The notes under the pieces were generated by a model that saw only the letters and a program-made list of their open reading frames with translations, was not told the origin of the DNA and made no database searches. From assembly GCA_017436845.1 (NCBI GenBank), contig JAFSCJ010000008.1:1-53895 (forward strand): a DNA stretch of 53,895 nucleotides, written 5' to 3'. This document shows, piece after piece, positions 10,646 through 21,619 of this stretch. Each line of letters begins with the position of its first letter. The first letter of the stretch is position 1. Both the position numbers and the translations under genes were made by a program. Origin of the DNA: Muribaculaceae bacterium. Lineage in GTDB: Bacteria > Bacteroidota > Bacteroidia > Bacteroidales > Muribaculaceae.

Positions 10646-10825
10646 TTAAGCGTTGGTCACTTCTACTAAATGACGAACTTTGTTAACCATTCCCATCACA
10701 GCAGGTGTATCTTCTTTCACCACAGTGTGATTCATTTTCTTCAAGCCAAGAGCGTCAAGAGTGCGTTTTTGCACTGCTGGACATTTGATACGGCTTTTTA
10801 CTTGTGTAATTTTAATTTGTGCCAT
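10646..10825 (-). CDS. rpmD: 50S ribosomal protein L30
   Basis: A 59-residue frame reads MAQIKITQVKSRIKCPAVQ, then KRTLDALGLKKMNHTVVKED and TPAVMGMVNKVRHLVEVTNA. It matches L30 in length and in the KRTLDALGL motif. It lies between rpsE and rplO, where L30 is expected, with gaps of 14 and 13 bases. Confidence 0.96.
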   Translation of the reverse strand: MAQIKITQVKSRIKCPAVQKRTLDALGLKKMNHTVVKEDTPAVMGMVNKVRHLVEVTNA

Positions 10826-10839
10826 TGTAGTTACGCTGA

Positions 10840-11358
10840 TTAACCGTTAAACACTTTGTCAACTGAAATACCACGATTTTGAGCTACAGTCATTGGGCTT
10901 CTCATTTCGCCAAGAGCAGCGATTGTAGCCTTCACAAGGTTGTGAGGGTTAGAAGAGCCTTTTGATTTGGCAAGCACGTCGGTTACACCAACGCTTTCAA
11001 GTACTGCACGCATCGCACCACCGGCTTTAACCCCCGTACCGGCAGAAGCAGGTTTAAGGATAATGCGAGAGCCACCAAATTTCGCAACTTGTTCGTGAGG
11101 AATAGTACCTTTGTGAACAGGTACTTTGATGAGATTCTTTTTAGCTGATTCAACGCCTTTAGCGATAGCAGCTGTAACTTCGTTGGCCTTACCGAGTCCC
11201 CAACCTACGATGCCGTTTTCATTACCTACGACAACGATTGCTGCAAAAGTGAATGTACGTCCACCTTTTGTTACTTTGGTAACACGGTTAATGGCAACAA
11301 GGCGATCTTTTAATTCAAGATCGTTAGTTGATTTTACTCTATTATTCTTATTTGCCAT
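10840..11358 (-). CDS. rpsE: 30S ribosomal protein S5
   Basis: S5 supports translational accuracy and the mRNA entry helicase. The 172 residues include the double-stranded RNA-binding-like N-terminal domain ([37 protein letters not shown]) and the C-terminal domain ([19 protein letters not shown]). Length and order are normal for an spc operon. Confidence 0.98.
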   Translation of the reverse strand: MANKNNRVKSTNDLELKDRLVAINRVTKVTKGGRTFTFAAIVVVGNENGIVGWGLGKANEVTAAIAKGVESAKKNLIKVPVHKGTIPHEQVAKFGGSRIILKPASAGTGVKAGGAMRAVLESVGVTDVLAKSKGSSNPHNLVKATIAALGEMRSPMTVAQNRGISVDKVFNG

Positions 11359-11363
11359 AATTC

Positions 11364-11705
11364 TTAAAATTTAAGTCCGCCATTACGAGCGGCGTCAGCC
11401 AATGATTTAACACGACCGTGGAACAAATAACCGTTACGGTCAAATACTACTTCAGTGATACCGGCAGCGATAGCTTTTTGAGCGATAGCTTCGCCTACTT
11501 TAGCTGCGATTTCAATTTTAGTACCTTGCTCAATTCCTTTTGATGAAGCAGCGGCAAGAGTTTTACCTGCCAAGTCGTCAACGAGCTGTACATAAATCTG
11601 CTTGTTGCTGCGGAATACCGTCATGCGAGGACGTGCTGCGGTGCCAGACACTTTTCCACGGATACGGGTTTTGATTTTATTTCTTCTTTGTATCTTAGAT
11701 ATCAT
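11364..11705 (-). CDS. rplR: 50S ribosomal protein L18
   Basis: L18 binds 5S rRNA and brings it to the 50S subunit. The 113-residue sequence has the basic N terminus, [20 protein letters not shown] and the C-terminal [20 protein letters not shown]. It lies 17 bases after rplF and 5 bases before rpsE. Confidence 0.97.
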   Translation of the reverse strand: MISKIQRRNKIKTRIRGKVSGTAARPRMTVFRSNKQIYVQLVDDLAGKTLAAASSKGIEQGTKIEIAAKVGEAIAQKAIAAGITEVVFDRNGYLFHGRVKSLADAARNGGLKF

Positions 11706-11722
11706 GATTCTGTCTATTTTAC

Positions 11723-12277
11723 TTATTTAGCACCTGCTGATTTACCTGACTTGCGGCGAATAACTTCACCAACAAACTTGATACCTTTGCCTTTATAAGG
11801 TTCTGGCTTACGTAATGAGCGGATTTTTGCACACACTTGACCTAAAAGTTGTTTGTCGCCACTTTCAAGAATGATAAGAGGGTTCTTATTTCTTTCAGTC
11901 TTAGCTTCAACTTTAACTTCTTTAGGAAGTTTGATATATATTGCGTGAGAGAAACCGAGTGAAAGTTCAAGCACTTGACCTTCAGAAGATGCACGGTAAC
12001 CTACACCCACTAATTCCATTTCTTTGCGATAGCCAGTAGAAACGCCAACAACCATGTTGTTAATCAACGCACGATAAAGACCATGTTGAGCACGGTGTTC
12101 GCGAGCGTCAGAAGGACGAGAGATTACTACTTGACCATCTTCGATTTTGATATCGAGTTCAGGGTTAACTTTTTGAGTAAGTTCACCTTTAGGACCTTTT
12201 ACAGTTACTACGCCGTCATTAACTTGGACAGTAACGCCTGCAGGAATTGCTATTGGAGCTTTACCTATTCTTGACAT
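11723..12277 (-). CDS. rplF: 50S ribosomal protein L6
   Basis: L6 sits near the factor-binding site of the 50S subunit. The 184 residues begin [15 protein letters not shown] and show two related domains ending in [20 protein letters not shown] and a basic tail. It is flanked by rpsH and rplR in normal spc order. Confidence 0.98.
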   Translation of the reverse strand: MSRIGKAPIAIPAGVTVQVNDGVVTVKGPKGELTQKVNPELDIKIEDGQVVISRPSDAREHRAQHGLYRALINNMVVGVSTGYRKEMELVGVGYRASSEGQVLELSLGFSHAIYIKLPKEVKVEAKTERNKNPLIILESGDKQLLGQVCAKIRSLRKPEPYKGKGIKFVGEVIRRKSGKSAGAK

Positions 12278-12296
12278 AATTTTTACCTCCTATTGA

Positions 12297-12695
12297 TTAA
12301 TAAACGTAACATAGTACTTCACCACCAATCTTAAGATCACGTGCTGCCTTATTTGTCATCACGCCTCTTGAAGTTGAAAGGATAGCGATACCTAAACCAT
12401 TTAACACTCGTGGCATATCTTTATAGCCTGTGTATTGACGAAGACCTGGACGAGAAACGCGTTTAAGACCTTTGATAGCGTTTACTTTGTCTACAGGATC
12501 GTATTTCAAGGCGATCTTGATAGTACCTGCGGGGGTTTCACCCTCTATAAACTTATAATTAAGAATATAGCCTTGTTCAAAAAGAATCTTTGTGATTTCT
12601 TTTTTCAAGTTTGAGGCTGGGATCTCGACTACACGATGTTGAGCCTTGATCGCATTCCTCAATCTTGTTAAATAATCTGCTATTGGATCAGTCAT
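12297..12695 (-). CDS. rpsH: 30S ribosomal protein S8
   Basis: S8 binds the central domain of 16S rRNA. The 132 residues start MTDPIADYLTRLRNAIKAQH and end with LSTSRGVMTNKAARDLKIGG and EVLCYVY. In E. coli S8 represses the spc operon by binding its mRNA at rplE. Here an 86-base gap with a short palindrome precedes rpsH, which is longer than most gaps in the cluster. Confidence 0.98.
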   Translation of the reverse strand: MTDPIADYLTRLRNAIKAQHRVVEIPASNLKKEITKILFEQGYILNYKFIEGETPAGTIKIALKYDPVDKVNAIKGLKRVSRPGLRQYTGYKDMPRVLNGLGIAILSTSRGVMTNKAARDLKIGGEVLCYVY

Positions 12696-12717
12696 TTTTA
12701 TTAATTGTTTAAATTGA

Positions 12718-12732
12718 TTGGGATTATCCCAA
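12718..12732 (-). promoter_or_regulatory. Palindrome in the rpsN-rpsH gap
   Basis: A 6-base inverted repeat with a 3-base loop (TTGGGA, TTA, TCCCAA) lies in the 86 otherwise featureless bases before rpsH. It could be an RNA hairpin for S8 regulation or a processing site. Function is inferred only from position. Confidence 0.25.
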
Positions 12733-12781
12733 CAATATTTAATACTCTCAGTATTTTAATTTGCAAAGTGATCGTTTTTAA

Positions 12782-13051
12782 TTACCAGCTTGCTTTCTTT
12801 ACACCGGGGATAAGACCGGCAGAAGCCATTTCGCGGAATTGAATACGAGAAATTCCAAATTGACGCATGTATCCTTTTGGACGACCTGTGATGCTGCAAC
12901 GATTGTGCAAGCGAACAGATGATGCGTTTTTAGGAATAAGTTGAAGAGCTTCGTAGTCGCCTGCTTCTTTCAAAGCAGCTTTTTTAGCAGCGAATTTAGC
13001 TACGAGTTTAGCTCTCTTCACTTCGCGGGCTTTCATTGATTCTTTAGCCAT
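12782..13051 (-). CDS. rpsN: 30S ribosomal protein S14, zinc-independent long form
   Basis: The 89-residue S14 ([59 protein letters not shown]) is the longer type that lacks the CxxC pairs of zinc-binding S14. It lies 8 bases after rplE. Together with L36 it suggests that these ribosomal proteins do not need zinc. Confidence 0.97.
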   Translation of the reverse strand: MAKESMKAREVKRAKLVAKFAAKKAALKEAGDYEALQLIPKNASSVRLHNRCSITGRPKGYMRQFGISRIQFREMASAGLIPGVKKASW

Positions 13052-13059
13052 ACTTTGTT

Positions 13060-13608
13060 TTATTTAGCGTTTTTGAAAGGTAATCCAAATTGCTTGAGAA
13101 GAGCATAACCTTCTTCATCAGTATTAGCTGAAGTCACAAATGTGATGTTCATACCAAGCATTTTGGTAATGTTATCAATGTTGATTTCAGGGAAGATGAT
13201 TTGTTCAGTGATACCAAGTGTGTAGTTACCACGTCCATCAAGTTTTCCTTCAATACCTTTAAAGTCACGAATACGAGGCAACGCAATGCGGATAAGACGT
13301 TCCAAGAACTCATACATGTGATCACGACGAAGAGTTACCATAACTCCAACCGGCATTTTCTTACGAAGTTTGAAGTTAGAGATGTCTTTCTTAGAAAGAG
13401 TAGCAACTGCTTTTTGACCTGTGATTGCAGTAAGTTCGTTGATAGCAGTCTCAATGATTTTTTTGTCTTGAGTTGCTTGACCGAGACCTTGATTGATTAC
13501 AATTTTCTTCAACTTGGGCACTTGCATAACAGTGCTGTAGTTGAATTCTTTCATAAGAGCGGGAACAATGCGCTCTAAATAATCTTTTTTAAGAGTTGTA
13601 GTGCTCAT
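13060..13608 (-). CDS. rplE: 50S ribosomal protein L5
   Basis: L5 binds 5S rRNA and contacts S13 and the P-site tRNA. The 182 residues contain [39 protein letters not shown] and [18 protein letters not shown]. Its ATG overlaps the stop of rplX by one base (TAATG), a sign of translational coupling. Confidence 0.98.
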   Translation of the reverse strand: MSTTTLKKDYLERIVPALMKEFNYSTVMQVPKLKKIVINQGLGQATQDKKIIETAINELTAITGQKAVATLSKKDISNFKLRKKMPVGVMVTLRRDHMYEFLERLIRIALPRIRDFKGIEGKLDGRGNYTLGITEQIIFPEINIDNITKMLGMNITFVTSANTDEEGYALLKQFGLPFKNAK

Positions 13609-13928
13609 TATTTAATCTCCTCTCCTGATTTTTTAGAATAACGTACTGTAACTCCCTTATCATTCTTGCGACGACCAACGCGAGTAGGTTTACCACTCTT
13701 TGGGTCCAAGAGGCTGAGGTTGGAGATGTGAACAGGTGCTTCCATCTTAACGATGCCACCCTGTGGATGTTTTGCATTGGGTTTAGTGCTCTTTGACACT
13801 ACATTGATACCTTCTACGATAGCGCGTTGCTTTTCAACAAGCACAGAAAGTACACGGCCTTGTTTGCCGCGATCTTCACCGCTAAGTACATAAACTGTAT
13901 CGCCCTTTTTAATATGTAATTTGCTCAT
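13608..13928 (-). CDS. rplX: 50S ribosomal protein L24
   Basis: L24 starts 50S assembly and lies at the tunnel exit. The 106-residue protein begins [20 protein letters not shown] with the KOW motif [13 protein letters not shown], then [20 protein letters not shown] and the C-terminal [19 protein letters not shown]. It overlaps rplE by one base. Confidence 0.97.
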   Translation of the reverse strand: MSKLHIKKGDTVYVLSGEDRGKQGRVLSVLVEKQRAIVEGINVVSKSTKPNAKHPQGGIVKMEAPVHISNLSLLDPKSGKPTRVGRRKNDKGVTVRYSKKSGEEIK

Positions 13929-13948
13929 TACTTAATTTATTCTACGGG

Positions 13949-14314
13949 TTAAAGTACTTCTGGAGCGAGTGAAACAATCTTCATATTTGTGGCACGTAGT
14001 TCACGAGCAACAGGGCCAAAAATACGAGTACCGCGAAGTTCACCAGCGTTGTTCAATAACACACACGCGTTGTCGTCAAAGCGGATGTATGAACCGTCGG
14101 GACGGCGCACTTCTTTCTTTGTACGAACGACAACTGCTTTTGATACAGTACCTTTCTTTACGTCAGATGAAGGGATTACACTTTTCACTGTTACTACAAT
14201 GATGTCTCCAACTGATGCGTAACGACGACCTGTACCACCTAATACACGGATGCAAAGAGCTTCTTTTGCACCACTGTTATCTGCTACGGTTAAACGGCTT
14301 TCAGTCTGTATCAT
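13949..14314 (-). CDS. rplN: 50S ribosomal protein L14
   Basis: L14 sits at the 30S-50S interface. The 121 residues include [40 protein letters not shown] and [12 protein letters not shown]. The ATG follows the rpsQ stop by two bases. In the classical naming it opens the spc operon, but here no promoter separates it from rpsQ. Confidence 0.98.
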   Translation of the reverse strand: MIQTESRLTVADNSGAKEALCIRVLGGTGRRYASVGDIIVVTVKSVIPSSDVKKGTVSKAVVVRTKKEVRRPDGSYIRFDDNACVLLNNAGELRGTRIFGPVARELRATNMKIVSLAPEVL

Positions 14315-14316
14315 AA

Positions 14317-14574
14317 TTATTTAACTTTTTCGATTATTTCTACTAATCTCCATCTTTTTGTTTTGCTCAGGGGACGAGTTTCCATCAGCTTCACAGTATC
14401 GCCAACACTACACTCATTCTTTTCATCATGAGCGTGATATTTCTTTGTCTTGTTGACAAATTTACCGTAAATAGGGTGTTTTTCTTTCCACTTGATTGTT
14501 ACAGTGATAGTCTTGTCACCCTTGTTGCTCGATACAACCCCAATACGTTCTTTTCTTAAATTTCTCTTTTCCAT
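14317..14574 (-). CDS. rpsQ: 30S ribosomal protein S17
   Basis: S17 is an OB-fold primary 16S rRNA binder. The 85 residues begin with [20 protein letters not shown] and include the motif [20 protein letters not shown] and [16 protein letters not shown]. Spacing is 9 bases to rpmC and 2 bases to rplN. Confidence 0.98.
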   Translation of the reverse strand: MEKRNLRKERIGVVSSNKGDKTITVTIKWKEKHPIYGKFVNKTKKYHAHDEKNECSVGDTVKLMETRPLSKTKRWRLVEIIEKVK

Positions 14575-14583
14575 TTCTTGGGA

Positions 14584-14781
14584 TTATTTAATATTAAGTT
14601 CACGCTGACGCAACTCAGTCTTAACGCGTGCAATCATTTTACGTTCATGTGTAATTTTAGCAGGGCTGTCAAGTGGAGAGATAGAGTGGTTAATCTTCAA
14701 TTGAAGATACTCTTTTTCCATTTCAGCCAAGCGATCTTTAAGATCTTGAGTGCTAAGTTCTTTGATTTCTTCTTTCTTCAT
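14584..14781 (-). CDS. rpmC: 50S ribosomal protein L29
   Basis: The 65-residue two-helix protein (MKKEEIKELSTQDLKDRLAE, ARVKTELRQRELNIK) is L29, part of the tunnel-exit ring that docks SRP and trigger factor. It lies between rplP and rpsQ as in other S10 operons. Confidence 0.96.
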   Translation of the reverse strand: MKKEEIKELSTQDLKDRLAEMEKEYLQLKINHSISPLDSPAKITHERKMIARVKTELRQRELNIK

Positions 14782-14793
14782 AATCTTATACTA

Positions 14794-15225
14794 TTACACA
14801 TTTTGACTTGGATCATAATCACGACGTACTACAAATTTTGTAGTCACAGGGAGTTTTTGTGCTGCCAAGCGAAGTGCTTCTTTAGCGATTTCAAAGCTTA
14901 CGCCTTCTACTTCGATTAGCATACGACCTGGAGTAACAGGTGCAACGAATCCTTCTGGAGCACCTTTACCTTTACCCATACGTACTTCTGCAGGTTTTTT
15001 AGTAATAGGCTTATCTGGGAAAATGCGGATCCAAATTTGTCCTTGACGTTGCATGTAACGAGTTACAGCTACACGAGCTGCTTCGATTTGACGTCCGGTA
15101 ATCCACTTAGATTCCAAAGTCTTTATACCAAAAGAACCGAATGCCAACTGATTGCCGCGTTGAGCATTGCCTTTCATGCGGCCTTTCTGTTGTCTGCGAA
15201 ATTTTGTTTTCTTTGGTTGTAACAT
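14794..15225 (-). CDS. rplP: 50S ribosomal protein L16
   Basis: L16 helps form the A site of the peptidyl transferase region. The 143 residues begin [20 protein letters not shown] and carry [36 protein letters not shown] and a normal C terminus. It follows rpsC by 21 bases. Confidence 0.98.
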   Translation of the reverse strand: MLQPKKTKFRRQQKGRMKGNAQRGNQLAFGSFGIKTLESKWITGRQIEAARVAVTRYMQRQGQIWIRIFPDKPITKKPAEVRMGKGKGAPEGFVAPVTPGRMLIEVEGVSFEIAKEALRLAAQKLPVTTKFVVRRDYDPSQNV

Positions 15226-15246
15226 TGTTGTTGATCAATTCAGGGT

Positions 15247-15978
15247 TTAACGGTTGTTTTTAGGTTTGCGGAAACCACCACGACGAGATGCGCCATTGTT
15301 TGCGCTACGTCCTTCTTTAGCTGTAGTAGTGAAAGATGGAGCAAGATCGCGTTTTCCGTAAACTTCGCCACGACATATCCATACTTTTACGCCGATAACA
15401 CCTACTTTAGTGTGTGCTTCAACGAGAGCATAGTCGATGTCTGCACGGAGAGTGTGGAGTGGAGTACGTCCTTCTTTAAACATTTCTGAACGTGCCATTT
15501 CAGCACCATTTAGACGGCCACTGATTTGGATTTTGATACCTTCGGCATTGCTACGCATTGTTGAAGCGATAGCCATTTTAACAGCACGACGATAAGCAAT
15601 TTTACCTTCGATTTGACGAGCTACGGTGCTTGCAACGATTTGTGCATCCAATTCAGGACGTTTGATTTCGAAAATGTTAATTTGTACATCCTTGTCTGTG
15701 ATTTTCTTAAGTTCTTCTTTTAGTTTGTCAACTTCAGAACCTCCTTTACCGATAATCAAACCTGGACGTGAAGTACATACTGTAATAGTGATCAATTTGA
15801 GCGTACGCTCAATAACAATACGTGAAACGCTTGACTTAGCTAAGCGGACGTTAAGATACTTACGAATCTTAGAATCTTCGAGTATAGTATCTCCGTATTT
15901 TTTGCCGCCATACCAGTTAGAATCCCAACCTCTGATGACTCCTAAGCGATTGCTTATTGGATTTACTTTTTGTCCCAT
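15247..15978 (-). CDS. rpsC: 30S ribosomal protein S3
   Basis: S3 lines the mRNA entry channel. The 243 residues have an N-terminal KH domain with the GxxG loop in [20 protein letters not shown] and a C-terminal domain with [20 protein letters not shown] and [19 protein letters not shown]. The C-terminal tail is basic and Gly/Arg-rich. It starts 3 bases after rplV. Confidence 0.98.
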   Translation of the reverse strand: MGQKVNPISNRLGVIRGWDSNWYGGKKYGDTILEDSKIRKYLNVRLAKSSVSRIVIERTLKLITITVCTSRPGLIIGKGGSEVDKLKEELKKITDKDVQINIFEIKRPELDAQIVASTVARQIEGKIAYRRAVKMAIASTMRSNAEGIKIQISGRLNGAEMARSEMFKEGRTPLHTLRADIDYALVEAHTKVGVIGVKVWICRGEVYGKRDLAPSFTTTAKEGRSANNGASRRGGFRKPKNNR

Positions 15979-15981
15979 TTC

Positions 15982-16392
15982 TTATGCTTCGTTTTTAGCG
16001 TTATTAATTGTATCTACAAACAATGTAACGTGATTTGAACGTTTACGTATTCTATAACCTCTTCCTTGAGGAGCTGTGCGGAGACGTTTCAACATTGGAG
16101 CGCAATCAACAAAGATTGTGCTGATGTATAGTTCACCGTTTTCAGCTTTTCTTTCATTTTTAGCCTCCCAGTTTGCTATTGCTGAGCGGAGAAGTTTTTC
16201 CACTTTAGCAGCAGCTTCTTTATTTGAGAACTTAAGGATACCCAACGCACGGAACACTTCTTTGCCACGCACCATGTCAGCTACAAGGCGCATTTTGCGA
16301 GGAGAAGAAGGCACGTTGTTCAACTTGGCGAAAGCCTGAGTCTTAAGAGTCTCCTTTCTTAATTCGGCTGATTGTCTTTTTCTTACACCCAT
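15982..16392 (-). CDS. rplV: 50S ribosomal protein L22
   Basis: L22 lines the nascent-chain tunnel and is a site of macrolide-resistance changes in other bacteria. The 136 residues include [32 protein letters not shown] and the loop [21 protein letters not shown] 50-base gap before it holds a TAATTTTG element. Confidence 0.97.
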   Translation of the reverse strand: MGVRKRQSAELRKETLKTQAFAKLNNVPSSPRKMRLVADMVRGKEVFRALGILKFSNKEAAAKVEKLLRSAIANWEAKNERKAENGELYISTIFVDCAPMLKRLRTAPQGRGYRIRKRSNHVTLFVDTINNAKNEA

Positions 16393-16415
16393 TGTATTTT
16401 AATTTCTTTTTTTTT

Positions 16416-16423
16416 CAAAATTA
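16416..16423 (-). promoter_or_regulatory. Possible internal promoter element before rplV
   Basis: TAATTTTG fits TAnnTTTG in the rpsS-rplV gap, 24 bases before the rplV start. No matching -33 TTTG is seen, and the GC palindrome AGGGCCCT lies nearby at 16432-16439. Weak support for a secondary promoter inside the S10 part. Confidence 0.25.
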
Positions 16424-16442
16424 GTTATATCCAGGGCCCTAA

Positions 16443-16712
16443 TTATTTTTTCTTGTTACCACCGTGTCCACGGAAGTTACGTGTTGGAGCAAATTCTCCT
16501 AACTTGTGACCTACCATGTTTTCAGTTACGTAAACAGGAATAAATTTATTACCATTGTGAACTGCGAAAGTGTGTCCTACAAAGTCTGGAGAAATCATTG
16601 ATGCACGGCTCCAAGTCTTGATAACTGACTTTTTACCGCTTTCTTCCATTGCTGCAACTTTCTTTTCGAGCTTAACGCTGATAAATGGGCCTTTTTTTAA
16701 TGAACGACTCAT
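16443..16712 (-). CDS. rpsS: 30S ribosomal protein S19
   Basis: S19 lies in the 30S head and contacts S13 and the A-site tRNA. The 89 residues begin [20 protein letters not shown] and include [20 protein letters not shown] and [20 protein letters not shown]. It is placed between rplB and rplV as usual. Confidence 0.98.
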   Translation of the reverse strand: MSRSLKKGPFISVKLEKKVAAMEESGKKSVIKTWSRASMISPDFVGHTFAVHNGNKFIPVYVTENMVGHKLGEFAPTRNFRGHGGNKKK

Positions 16713-16731
16713 AGTTACTTAATTAATCAGA

Positions 16732-17559
16732 TTACTTTTTTCTTCTTTCAATAATGTACTTTGAAGAATGTTTCTTCGGAGCACGTGTCTTGAGACCCTT
16801 AGCGTATAGACCCTTACGTGAACGTGGGTGTCCACCTGAAGCGCGACCTTCACCACCACCCATTGGGTGATCTACTGGGTTCATTACAACGCCACGGTTG
16901 CGAGGACGACGGCCGAGCCAACGTGAACGACCTGCCTTACCCGAGCGTTCAAGAGAGTGTTCGCTGTTACCAACGACACCTACTGTAGCTTTACATGCAG
17001 AAAGCACTTTACGTGTTTCTCCCGAAGGTAATTTGATAATCGCATAATCCCCTTCTCTCGAAGTCAACTGTGCAAATGTACCAGCCGAACGAGCCATGAA
17101 AGCTCCTTGGCCAGGACGCAATTCAATGTTGTGGATTACTGTACCTACAGGGATTTTGCTCAAAGGAAGAGCATTACCTACTTCAGGTGCAGCATCTGGT
17201 CCACTTACTACTGTTGCGCCAACTTGTAAGCCGTTGGGTGCAATTATATAAGTTTTAGCTCCGTCTACATAGTAAAGAAGAGCAATGCGAGCTGAACGGT
17301 TTGGATCATACTCGATTGATTTTACTACTGCGGGAACACCGTCTTTGTTTCTCTTAAAGTCAATGATGCGGTATTTACGTTTGTGCCCACCACCAAGGTA
17401 GCGAGTGGTGAGGTGTCCTTCGGCGTTACGACCACCTGTAGACTTTTTACCGACTGTAAGAGATTTCTCTGGCGTACTAGCAGTGATTGTACCTTTAAAT
17501 ACGCCAATAACTTTGTGTCTTTGCCCCGGTGTTGTGGGCTTCAATTTTCTTACTGCCAT
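16732..17559 (-). CDS. rplB: 50S ribosomal protein L2
   Basis: L2 is needed for subunit joining and peptidyl transfer. The 275 residues include [40 protein letters not shown] and the conserved histidine motif [20 protein letters not shown]. It follows rplW by 6 bases. Confidence 0.98.
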   Translation of the reverse strand: MAVRKLKPTTPGQRHKVIGVFKGTITASTPEKSLTVGKKSTGGRNAEGHLTTRYLGGGHKRKYRIIDFKRNKDGVPAVVKSIEYDPNRSARIALLYYVDGAKTYIIAPNGLQVGATVVSGPDAAPEVGNALPLSKIPVGTVIHNIELRPGQGAFMARSAGTFAQLTSREGDYAIIKLPSGETRKVLSACKATVGVVGNSEHSLERSGKAGRSRWLGRRPRNRGVVMNPVDHPMGGGEGRASGGHPRSRKGLYAKGLKTRAPKKHSSKYIIERRKK

Positions 17560-17565
17560 TTTCTA

Positions 17566-17856
17566 TTATATGTTGCTATAAAAGTCGATTGTTTGACCAT
17601 CAGCCACAGTAATGAAAGCTTTCTTGTAAGCAACTGTTTTGCCTTTAATCAAGCCGCTCTTAGTGTAGCGTGATTTGTTTTTACCTCTAACAACAAGTGT
17701 GTTGACATTAACTACTTTCACGTCATAAAGTCTCTCAACCAATGACTTGATTTGATACTTATTAGCATCAAGAGAAACGCGGAAAGTGTAGCGATTAAGC
17801 TTTTCTGTAAGCTTAGTTGCTTTTTCTGTAACGATAGGTTGAATCATTATTTCCAT
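17566..17856 (-). CDS. rplW: 50S ribosomal protein L23
   Basis: L23 is the main docking site for trigger factor and SRP at the tunnel exit. The 96 residues begin MEIMIQPIVTEKATKLTEKL and contain RYTFRVSLDANKYQIKSLVE. It lies between rplD and rplB in normal S10 order. Confidence 0.97.
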   Translation of the reverse strand: MEIMIQPIVTEKATKLTEKLNRYTFRVSLDANKYQIKSLVERLYDVKVVNVNTLVVRGKNKSRYTKSGLIKGKTVAYKKAFITVADGQTIDFYSNI

Positions 17857-17874
17857 TGTTTATCCTAATGTTAA

Positions 17875-18495
17875 TTATAGTTTATTAATGACTTCAAGGC
17901 TACTCTCTGTTAAGACAATAGCTTTGTTGTTAAGTAATGCATAAGTATTTACATCCGAAGCAGTTATAATTTGTGCGTTCGGAAGATTTCGAGCTGACAA
18001 ATATACGTTTTTATTTTGACCTGCTAAAATCAAAAGCGTTTTCTTGTCGTCAACTTTAAGATTTTTAGTAATATTTACAAAATCTTTAGTCTTTGGAGCT
18101 TCGAAAGTGAAATCTTCGACGATAACAATTTGATTATCCTGAGCCTTGAATGTCAATGCTGATTTACGTGCAAGAGATTTCAATTTCTTATTGAGCTTGA
18201 AACGATAGTCACGAGGACGAGGACCAAATACACGACCTCCACCTACAAGTACAGGAGAATTGATATCACCGATACGGCTACCGCCACCACCTTTTTGTTT
18301 GTGGAGTTTGCGAGTAGAACCAGAAACTTCGCTTCTTTCTTTTGACTTGTGGGTACCTTGACGTTGGTTAGCCAAGTATTGTTTCACATCGAGATATACG
18401 GCATGCTCGTTTGCTTCAATTGCAAACACCTCATCGTTAAGCTGAGCTTTACGACCAGTGTCTTCACCTTTAATATTATAAATTGCGAGTTCCAT
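17875..18495 (-). CDS. rplD: 50S ribosomal protein L4
   Basis: L4 lines the exit tunnel, and in E. coli it also represses the S10 operon. The 206 residues carry the loop [19 protein letters not shown] with [20 protein letters not shown], and the C-terminal Rossmann-like part. The ATG overlaps the rplC stop by one base, so the two are probably translationally coupled. Confidence 0.98.
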   Translation of the reverse strand: MELAIYNIKGEDTGRKAQLNDEVFAIEANEHAVYLDVKQYLANQRQGTHKSKERSEVSGSTRKLHKQKGGGGSRIGDINSPVLVGGGRVFGPRPRDYRFKLNKKLKSLARKSALTFKAQDNQIVIVEDFTFEAPKTKDFVNITKNLKVDDKKTLLILAGQNKNVYLSARNLPNAQIITASDVNTYALLNNKAIVLTESSLEVINKL

Positions 18496-19112
18496 TATTT
18501 CTCAATTATTACGATTGAACCTTTACTTCCTGGGATAGATCCCTTAATCATCATAAGATTGTGTTCGGCAATCACCTTCAATACTTGTAGGTTTTGCACG
18601 GTTACACGTTGGTTGCCGGTCTGACCAGCCATGCGCATTCCTTTGAATACTTTAGCTGGGTAAGAACATGCTCCGATAGAACCGGGAGCGCGAAGACGGT
18701 TGTGTTGACCGTGAGTAGTTTGACCTACACCACCGAAACCGTGACGTTTTACAACACCTTGGAAACCTTTACCCTTTGATGTTCCTGCGATATCTACGAA
18801 ATCGCCTTCTGCGAAGAAGTCAACAGCAATGGTATCACCAAGTTTGTATTCGCCTTCAAATCCTTTGAACTCGGCCAAGTGTCTCTTGGGGGTTACGCCT
18901 GCTTTTTTGAAGTGACCTGCTTCAGGCTTTGTTGTGTGCTTGTCTTTTTTGTCTTCAAAGCCAAGTTGCAAAGCTTCATAGCCGTCTGTTTCAACTGTTT
19001 TTACTTGAGTAACCACACAAGGACCTACTTCGATAACAGTGCACGGTGTATTTTTACCGTCGGCACTGAATACGGATGTCATTCCGATTTTTTTTCCTAA
19101 TAATCCTGGCAT
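18495..19112 (-). CDS. rplC: 50S ribosomal protein L3
   Basis: L3 is an early 50S assembly protein that reaches the peptidyl transferase centre. The 205 residues start [20 protein letters not shown] and include [20 protein letters not shown] and [20 protein letters not shown]. It overlaps rplD by one base. Confidence 0.98.
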   Translation of the reverse strand: MPGLLGKKIGMTSVFSADGKNTPCTVIEVGPCVVTQVKTVETDGYEALQLGFEDKKDKHTTKPEAGHFKKAGVTPKRHLAEFKGFEGEYKLGDTIAVDFFAEGDFVDIAGTSKGKGFQGVVKRHGFGGVGQTTHGQHNRLRAPGSIGACSYPAKVFKGMRMAGQTGNQRVTVQNLQVLKVIAEHNLMMIKGSIPGSKGSIVIIEK

Positions 19113-19135
19113 TTCTCTGTTAATTTAAAAAATGA

Positions 19136-19441
19136 TTACACCTTGATTTCTACTTCTACACCACTAGGAAGTTCAAGCTTCATAAGAGCGTCAACTGTTT
19201 TTGCAGTTGAGTTGTAGATGTCAATTAGACGTTTGAATGATGAAAGTTGGAACTGTTCACGTGATTTTTTATTCACGAATGTTGAACGGTTCACAGTGAA
19301 GATACGTTTGTGTGTTGGTAGGGGTATAGGACCGCTAATTACCGCACCTGTAGCCTTCACAGTCTTAACAATCTTTTCAGCCGACTTGTCAACCAAGTTG
19401 TGATCGTAAGATTTTAATTTGATTCTGATTTTTTGGCTCAT
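19136..19441 (-). CDS. rpsJ: 30S ribosomal protein S10 (NusE)
   Basis: S10 is part of the 30S head and, as NusE, takes part in transcription antitermination with NusB. The 101 residues include [40 protein letters not shown] and the C-terminal [16 protein letters not shown]. It lies directly after fusA with a 19-base gap; tuf, which lies here in many bacteria, is missing. Confidence 0.98.
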   Translation of the reverse strand: MSQKIRIKLKSYDHNLVDKSAEKIVKTVKATGAVISGPIPLPTHKRIFTVNRSTFVNKKSREQFQLSSFKRLIDIYNSTAKTVDALMKLELPSGVEVEIKV

Positions 19442-19460
19442 ATTGTTTATGAATAAAATA

Positions 19461-21587
19461 TTATTTCAATAAGTCAACTCGGCCTTGGCATTCAGTCAAG
19501 ACTTGTTTTGCAATAGATGTGCTCACTTCTGCATAGTGTGAGAATGTCATTGTAGAAGTTGCACGACCTGAAGTGATTGTACGCAATGCAGTTACATAAC
19601 CAAACATTTCAGCAAGAGGAGTTTTAGCTTTTACTACGCGAGCACCGCTACGGCTTGTTTCCATGCCTTCCACTTGACCACGACGTTTGTTCAAGTCAGA
19701 GATTACATCACCCATGCTTTCTTCTGGAGTAACAACTTCAATTTTCATGATTGGTTCAAGAAGAACTGGACCTGCTTTTTCACAAGCTTTTTTGAATGCT
19801 TGGATAGCACAAAGTTCAAATGAAAGTTGGTCAGAGTCAACTGGGTGGAATGATCCGTCGATTACTGTAACTTTAAGTTGTTCTACTGGGTAACCGGCAA
19901 GAACACCATTCTTCATTGCTGTAGTGAAACCTTTTTGAATTGAAGGGATAAATTCTTTAGGAATGTTACCACCTTTAACTTCGTCAACGAATTGTAGATT
20001 TCCTTCGAAACCTTCGTCTACTGGCTCAACGCGAACGATGATATCAGCAAATTTACCGCGACCACCGGTTTGTTTCTTGAACACTTCGCGCAATTCAACA
20101 GCTTGAGTAATTGTTTCTTTATATGTAACTTGAGGACGACCTTGGTTACATTCTACTTTAAACTCACGACGAAGACGGTCGATAATGATATCAAGGTGAA
20201 GCTCACCCATACCAGAGATAACTGTTTGACCTGTTTCTTCATTAGTTTGTACGCGGAATGTTGGGTCTTCTTCTGCAAGTTTTTGAAGTCCTACTCCAAG
20301 TTTATCAAGGTCTTTTTGAGTTTTAGGCTCAACTGCGATACCGATAACAGGTTCTGGGAATTCCATTGCTTCAAGTACGATTGGAGCATCTTCTGCACAT
20401 AAAGTATCACCTGTGCGGATATCTTTAAAGCCTACACCGGCACCGATATCTCCACAGCCAATAACATCTTTAGCATTTTGTTTATTTGAGTGCATTTGGA
20501 ATAGACGAGAAACACGTTCTTTCTTTCCTGAGCGAGAGTTAAGGATATAACTTCCTGCTACCATATCACCTGAATAAACGCGGAAGAAGCAAAGGCGACC
20601 TACATATGGATCTGTTGCAATCTTGAACGCCAATGCACACATTGGAGCATCGCTTGATGGTTCGCGAGTAATGATTTCTTCTGGGTTACCAACTGCGTGA
20701 CCTTCGATAGCACCACCATCTGTAGGACATGGTAGATAAGCACACACGTTGTTAAGAAGACATTGTACACCTTTATTCTTGAATGAGCTACCGCAAGTCA
20801 TAGGAACAAGTTCCAATGAAAGAGTTGCTTTACGGATAGCTACGCGAATTTCGTCTTCAGTGATAGTTGAAGGATCATCGAAATATTTTTCCATCAACAC
20901 ATCATCAAATTCAGCGATTTTTTCAAGCATTTTATCGCGCCATTCTTCTGCTTCATCTTGAAGATTAGCAGGAATTTCTTCGATTACATAGTCAGCACCT
21001 TGTTTTTCATCGGGCCAGTAGTAAGCCTTCATTGTTACAAGGTCAATAATACCTTTGAATGTTTCTTCAGCACCGATAGGAATTTGGATAGGACAAGGAT
21101 TAGCACCAAGTACATCTTTCATTTGGCGAACAACTTCAAAGAAGTTAGCACCTGAACGGTCCATTTTGTTCACATATGCGATACGAGGTACATTATACTT
21201 GTCAGCTTGACGCCACACTGTTTCTGATTGAGGTTCAACACCACCTACAGCACAATATGTAGCAACAGCACCATCAAGAACACGCAATGAACGTTCTACT
21301 TCCACAGTAAAGTCAACGTGCCCTGGAGTGTCAATGAGGTTGATTTTATATTGCTCATTGTTATATTTCCAGAATGCAGTTGTAGCAGCTGAAGTAATAG
21401 TGATACCACGTTCTTGCTCTTGCTCCATCCAGTCCATTGTAGCAGCGCCATCATGAACTTCACCAATTTTGTGAGTAAGACCGGTATAGAAAAGAATACG
21501 CTCAGATGTGGTTGTTTTACCAGCATCGATGTGAGCCATGATACCGATGTTACGGGTATATTTTAATAATTCGTCTGATTTAGCCAT
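19461..21587 (-). CDS. fusA: Elongation factor G
   Basis: EF-G is the GTPase that moves tRNA and mRNA through the ribosome and, with RRF, recycles it. The 708-residue length is normal. GTPase motifs are intact: AHIDAGKTT (about 18-26), DTPGHVDFT (86-94) and NKMD (140-143). Domains II-V follow, with [14 protein letters not shown] and the tail [13 protein letters not shown]. It is linked to rpsG by a 32-base gap as in the str operon. No changes can be scored as fusidic-acid resistance without an alignment. Confidence 0.98.
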   Translation of the reverse strand: MAKSDELLKYTRNIGIMAHIDAGKTTTSERILFYTGLTHKIGEVHDGAATMDWMEQEQERGITITSAATTAFWKYNNEQYKINLIDTPGHVDFTVEVERSLRVLDGAVATYCAVGGVEPQSETVWRQADKYNVPRIAYVNKMDRSGANFFEVVRQMKDVLGANPCPIQIPIGAEETFKGIIDLVTMKAYYWPDEKQGADYVIEEIPANLQDEAEEWRDKMLEKIAEFDDVLMEKYFDDPSTITEDEIRVAIRKATLSLELVPMTCGSSFKNKGVQCLLNNVCAYLPCPTDGGAIEGHAVGNPEEIITREPSSDAPMCALAFKIATDPYVGRLCFFRVYSGDMVAGSYILNSRSGKKERVSRLFQMHSNKQNAKDVIGCGDIGAGVGFKDIRTGDTLCAEDAPIVLEAMEFPEPVIGIAVEPKTQKDLDKLGVGLQKLAEEDPTFRVQTNEETGQTVISGMGELHLDIIIDRLRREFKVECNQGRPQVTYKETITQAVELREVFKKQTGGRGKFADIIVRVEPVDEGFEGNLQFVDEVKGGNIPKEFIPSIQKGFTTAMKNGVLAGYPVEQLKVTVIDGSFHPVDSDQLSFELCAIQAFKKACEKAGPVLLEPIMKIEVVTPEESMGDVISDLNKRRGQVEGMETSRSGARVVKAKTPLAEMFGYVTALRTITSGRATSTMTFSHYAEVSTSIAKQVLTECQGRVDLLK

Positions 21588-21619
21588 TATTTACTGATGT
21601 TTATCAATGAAAACTGAAA

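Noticed and set aside
14578..14919. Open frame of 113 codons on the plus strand opposite rpmC and rplP
   Set aside because: It overlaps two clear ribosomal protein genes on the other strand, has no family features and no promoter.
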